A DNA stretch of 64,000 nucleotides from Neoceratodus forsteri (lineage: Eukaryota; Chordata; Ceratodontiformes; Ceratodontidae), in NCBI GenBank assembly GCA_016271365.2, contig CM057456.1, forward strand, positions 165,454,501 to 165,518,500, read 5' to 3'. Positions 63,340 to 64,000 of the stretch are shown piece by piece; position 1 is the first letter of the stretch, and the number at the start of each line of letters is the position of its first letter. Below the pieces are notes generated by a model, which saw nothing but the letters and a program-made list of their open reading frames with translations, was not told the origin of the DNA and did not search any database. The translations under genes were made by a program, and so were the position numbers.

Positions 63340-63774
63340 CTAAAAACACTTTTGTAGGCTGCTTTTACTGTATACTAAACCTCCCCATTCTCTCATAATG
63401 AGCACTGGGCTAGGCTGCACTTTGCCTATCAAGCAGAGTGCATACTGTATCCTTTGCATGGCACTCTTCGTCAATGTCCAGTGCAAAAATAGGATCTTTT
63501 TCAAGGATGTCTCCCTCCATTGAGCCACATAATGGACCTGTAAGCCGTTAATGTCTGGACCACCTGGAATGTTTTGCTGGCAGAGGCTGCCCATGTCAAC
63601 ATACCTCATCAATGCCCATATAATGTGGGCAACCCCAGCATGCCTCATTTCTTTCTCCTGTCTATAACCACAGTCAGCAAACAAACACCACCATCCCATC
63701 AACCCTCTTCCAATGATGGTCGATGGTAAAATGTAATACAATCCAGAATGTATGGATGAGGAGGAAGAGGCCAT
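63340..63774 (-). CDS. Unidentified 144-residue open frame
   Basis: I do not recognise this protein. It opens with MASSSSSIHSGLYYILPST and contains GWWCLFADCGYRQEKEM and HIIWALMRYVDMG. Trp/Cys content is high for chance, and the frame is among the longest unexplained ones. No start context or splice signal supports it. It could be a decayed transposase or retroelement part, or chance. Confidence 0.25.
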   Translation of the reverse strand: MASSSSSIHSGLYYILPSTIIGRGLMGWWCLFADCGYRQEKEMRHAGVAHIIWALMRYVDMGSLCQQNIPGGPDINGLQVHYVAQWRETSLKKILFLHWTLTKSAMQRIQYALCLIGKVQPSPVLIMREWGGLVYSKSSLQKCF

Positions 63775-63840
63775 GGATGAAGAAGAGGAAGTACTAGCTG
63801 TAGTAGGCTCTAGCGCTACTCTATCTTAATGCTGAAAAGA

Positions 63841-64000
63841 GTGTGAAAACAACTCCTAGGTCACCCCCTGAGGATGATTCCTTCCAGGCTTTCTTTATGA
63901 TGGTCCAGGCTAAACTGGATTTTGGGGCAAAGGATGCAGAGGATTTCTTATTGAAGGTGTCGGCCTCCCCTACTGTCATCATCCCTCTTGTACTCTTGGC
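63841..64000 (+). pseudogene. Coding-like stretch running off the window
   Basis: The + strand is open to the end and reads TTPRSPPEDDSFQAFFMMVQ, then AKLDFGAKDAEDFLLKVSA. The acidic SPPEDDSF start and helical continuation resemble gag-like proteins of some vertebrate retroelements. It needs the neighbouring sequence to be judged. Confidence 0.25.

Overview
This window looks like intergenic or intronic DNA from a large, repeat-rich vertebrate genome. The mixture of LINE classes (CR1, L2, Rex1/Babar-like, L1/Tx1-like), Penelope-like elements, tRNA-derived and CORE-type SINEs, TTAA-targeting and hAT-like DNA elements and a Ty3/gypsy gag relic fits a non-mammalian vertebrate. An amphibian (for example a caecilian) is my best guess, but the species cannot be fixed from sequence alone. 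I found no convincing host-gene exon, no tRNA or rRNA gene, and no prokaryotic or CRISPR feature. Nearly every open frame that can be explained is a piece of a decayed transposable element.

Layout, 1-21 kb. A decayed Rex1/Babar-like LINE on the + strand (about 600-4490) is broken by a SINE with 13-bp target duplications (1471-2059) and by an L2 3' end (about 3009-3590). A CR1 tail (5150-6345, - strand) is split by a TTAA-flanked element. A CORE-SINE lies at 7027-7225. Two Rex1-like LINE copies on the - strand follow (7756-8480, and a near full-length one at 8491-12530). An unidentified 121-residue open frame (12638-13003) sits beyond the second. CR1 fragments then run from 13.2 to 20.7 kb in both orientations, interrupted by a LINE tail (15860-16442) and by an element with terminal inverted repeats (18573-19142).

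Layout, 21-46 kb. A long CR1 copy on the - strand (21633-24790) still shows endonuclease and reverse transcriptase. It is followed by three copies of a tRNA-like SINE, a 113-nt near-perfect hairpin (25161-25273) and a gypsy/Gmr1-like gag relic with a SCAN-like segment (27130-28260). A + strand CR1 endonuclease relic (29925-30870) adjoins a Penelope-like element (30925-34301) with roughly 0.7-kb inverted terminal repeats and a GIY-YIG domain. Next come an L1/Tx1-like LINE (34640-40310, - strand), a + strand CR1 (40320-41875) and a long L2 (41880 to about 45030, - strand).

Layout, 46-64 kb. A hAT-like non-autonomous element of about 2.4 kb with 8-bp target duplications (46613-49017) carries its own nested SINE. 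CR1 fragments, two more SINE insertions with 16- and 8-bp target duplications, two more TTAA-flanked elements (52264-52709, 57213-57673), tandem repeats at 55.2-56.3 kb and a 5'-truncated Penelope copy with a 12-bp target duplication (58110-59451) follow. The last 4.5 kb holds little I can identify.

The parts are related mainly by parasitism and nesting. CORE-SINEs share their 3' tails with the local LINEs and were probably mobilised by them. The tRNA SINEs carry pol III boxes and target duplications typical of LINE machinery. The non-autonomous DNA elements would depend on transposases encoded elsewhere. The most interesting points are 2A-like ribosome-skipping motifs ahead of the endonuclease in two Rex1-like copies, the inverted-repeat Penelope element, the TTAA element family and the long hairpin.
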